The notes beneath the pieces are model-generated. The model did no database searches, was not told the DNA's origin, and saw only the letters and a program-made list of their open reading frames with translations. The position numbers were made by a program, and so were the translations under genes. 31,297 bases of DNA from JARYMI01 sp037444845 (GTDB taxonomy: Bacteria > Acidobacteriota > Aminicenantia > Aminicenantales > UBA8522), in assembly GCA_037444845.1 (NCBI GenBank), contig JBBILQ010000026.1, forward strand, positions 1 through 31,297. The letters run 5' to 3'. Within the stretch, counting starts at the first letter, position 1; every line of letters begins with the position of its first letter. Of the stretch, positions 31,102-31,297 are shown piece after piece.

Positions 31102-31297
31102 ATGAGAAAAAAGACGAAGCAGCCAGGCCTGGAATCTCCACGGCCGGCAAGCGCTCCCCGGCTCATCGGGCTCACCGGCACGAACGGCGCCGGCAAGGGC
31201 GAGGTGGCCGCCTGTTTATCGAGAAAAGGCTATGCCTATTTTTCGCTCAGCGACGAGATCCGGGAAGAGCTGAGGAAAAAAGGAAAGGCAATCACCC
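31102..31297 (+). CDS. P-loop nucleotide kinase-like protein (partial)
   Basis: The gene is cut by the window end, with 65 codons visible. After a basic 20-residue lead, RLIGLTGTNGAGKGEVAACL gives a Walker A of the adenylate/dephospho-CoA kinase type, then GYAYFSLSDEIREELRKKGK. This form resembles AAA_18-type kinases, some of which are fused to dCMP deaminases. The missing C-terminus would decide. It starts 9 bases after tatC and is probably cotranscribed. Confidence 0.6.
   Translation, partial: MRKKTKQPGLESPRPASAPRLIGLTGTNGAGKGEVAACLSRKGYAYFSLSDEIREELRKKGKAIT

Noticed and set aside
1..31297. CRISPR array, phage genes, integrase or complete insertion sequence
   Set aside because: I saw no regularly spaced repeats, no transposase or integrase motifs and no att-like duplications. 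The accessory patch at 27.1-30.05 kb shows only fragments and one ATPase.

Overview
The window looks like a piece of a Gram-negative-type bacterial chromosome of moderate GC. It carries type IVa pilus assembly genes in the order pilB-pilT-pilC-pilS-pilR-pilA, the order known from Myxococcus xanthus. It also carries a divergent serine hydroxymethyltransferase, a Tat translocase, and several interspersed palindromic repeats of a kind common in uncultured deep-branching lineages. My best guess is an uncultured Acidobacteriota/Aminicenantes-like or Deltaproteobacteria-like lineage. That guess rests on gene order and family flavour only and is weak.

Region 1 (about 0.16-10.6 kb) is devoted to surface glycan or protein modification. 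It holds a GT-C-like membrane protein. Next is a translationally coupled three-gene minus-strand cassette: a tiny YLDPGTGS membrane protein, a kinase-like/methyltransferase fusion, and a membrane-anchored alkaline-phosphatase/sulfatase superfamily protein. A second GT-C protein follows, then two homologous TMTC-like polytopic proteins that converge with one base between their stop codons.

Region 2 (10.6-18.4 kb, minus strand) is the pilus operon. pilB, pilT, pilC, pilS and pilR lie head to tail behind a sigma-70-type promoter. pilA is separated from pilR by about 205 bp containing a near-perfect sigma-54 -24/-12 promoter and TGTC/GACA elements upstream. This fits control of pilA by the neighbouring PilS-PilR pair. 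A strong intrinsic terminator follows pilA.

Region 3 (18.4-19.16 kb) holds tRNA-Pro(UGG), tRNA-Arg(UCU) and two palindromic repeat elements.

Region 4 (19.16-27.1 kb, minus strand) is a tight housekeeping operon: ctpA-rpiB-glyA-purD-(C-terminal piece of purE)-mtaB-mutL.

Region 5 (27.1-30.05 kb) is a scarred accessory patch. It contains an orphan ORF, an ORF without a start codon, a DUF4143-type ATPase with its own promoter, a 5'-truncated mvhD hydrogenase-subunit fragment abutting that ATPase, and a frameshifted C-terminal fragment of a DNA methyltransferase.

Region 6 (30.1 kb to the end) resumes ordinary sequence with tatA-tatC and the start of a P-loop kinase-like gene.

The points most worth following are the uncharacterised coupled cassette at 1.8-4.9 kb, the PurE fragment kept as an apparently translated ORF, the sigma-54/PilR control region of a GspG-like pilin, the recurrent promoters placed 11-24 nt from start codons without ribosome-binding sites, and the fossil gene fragments in region 5.
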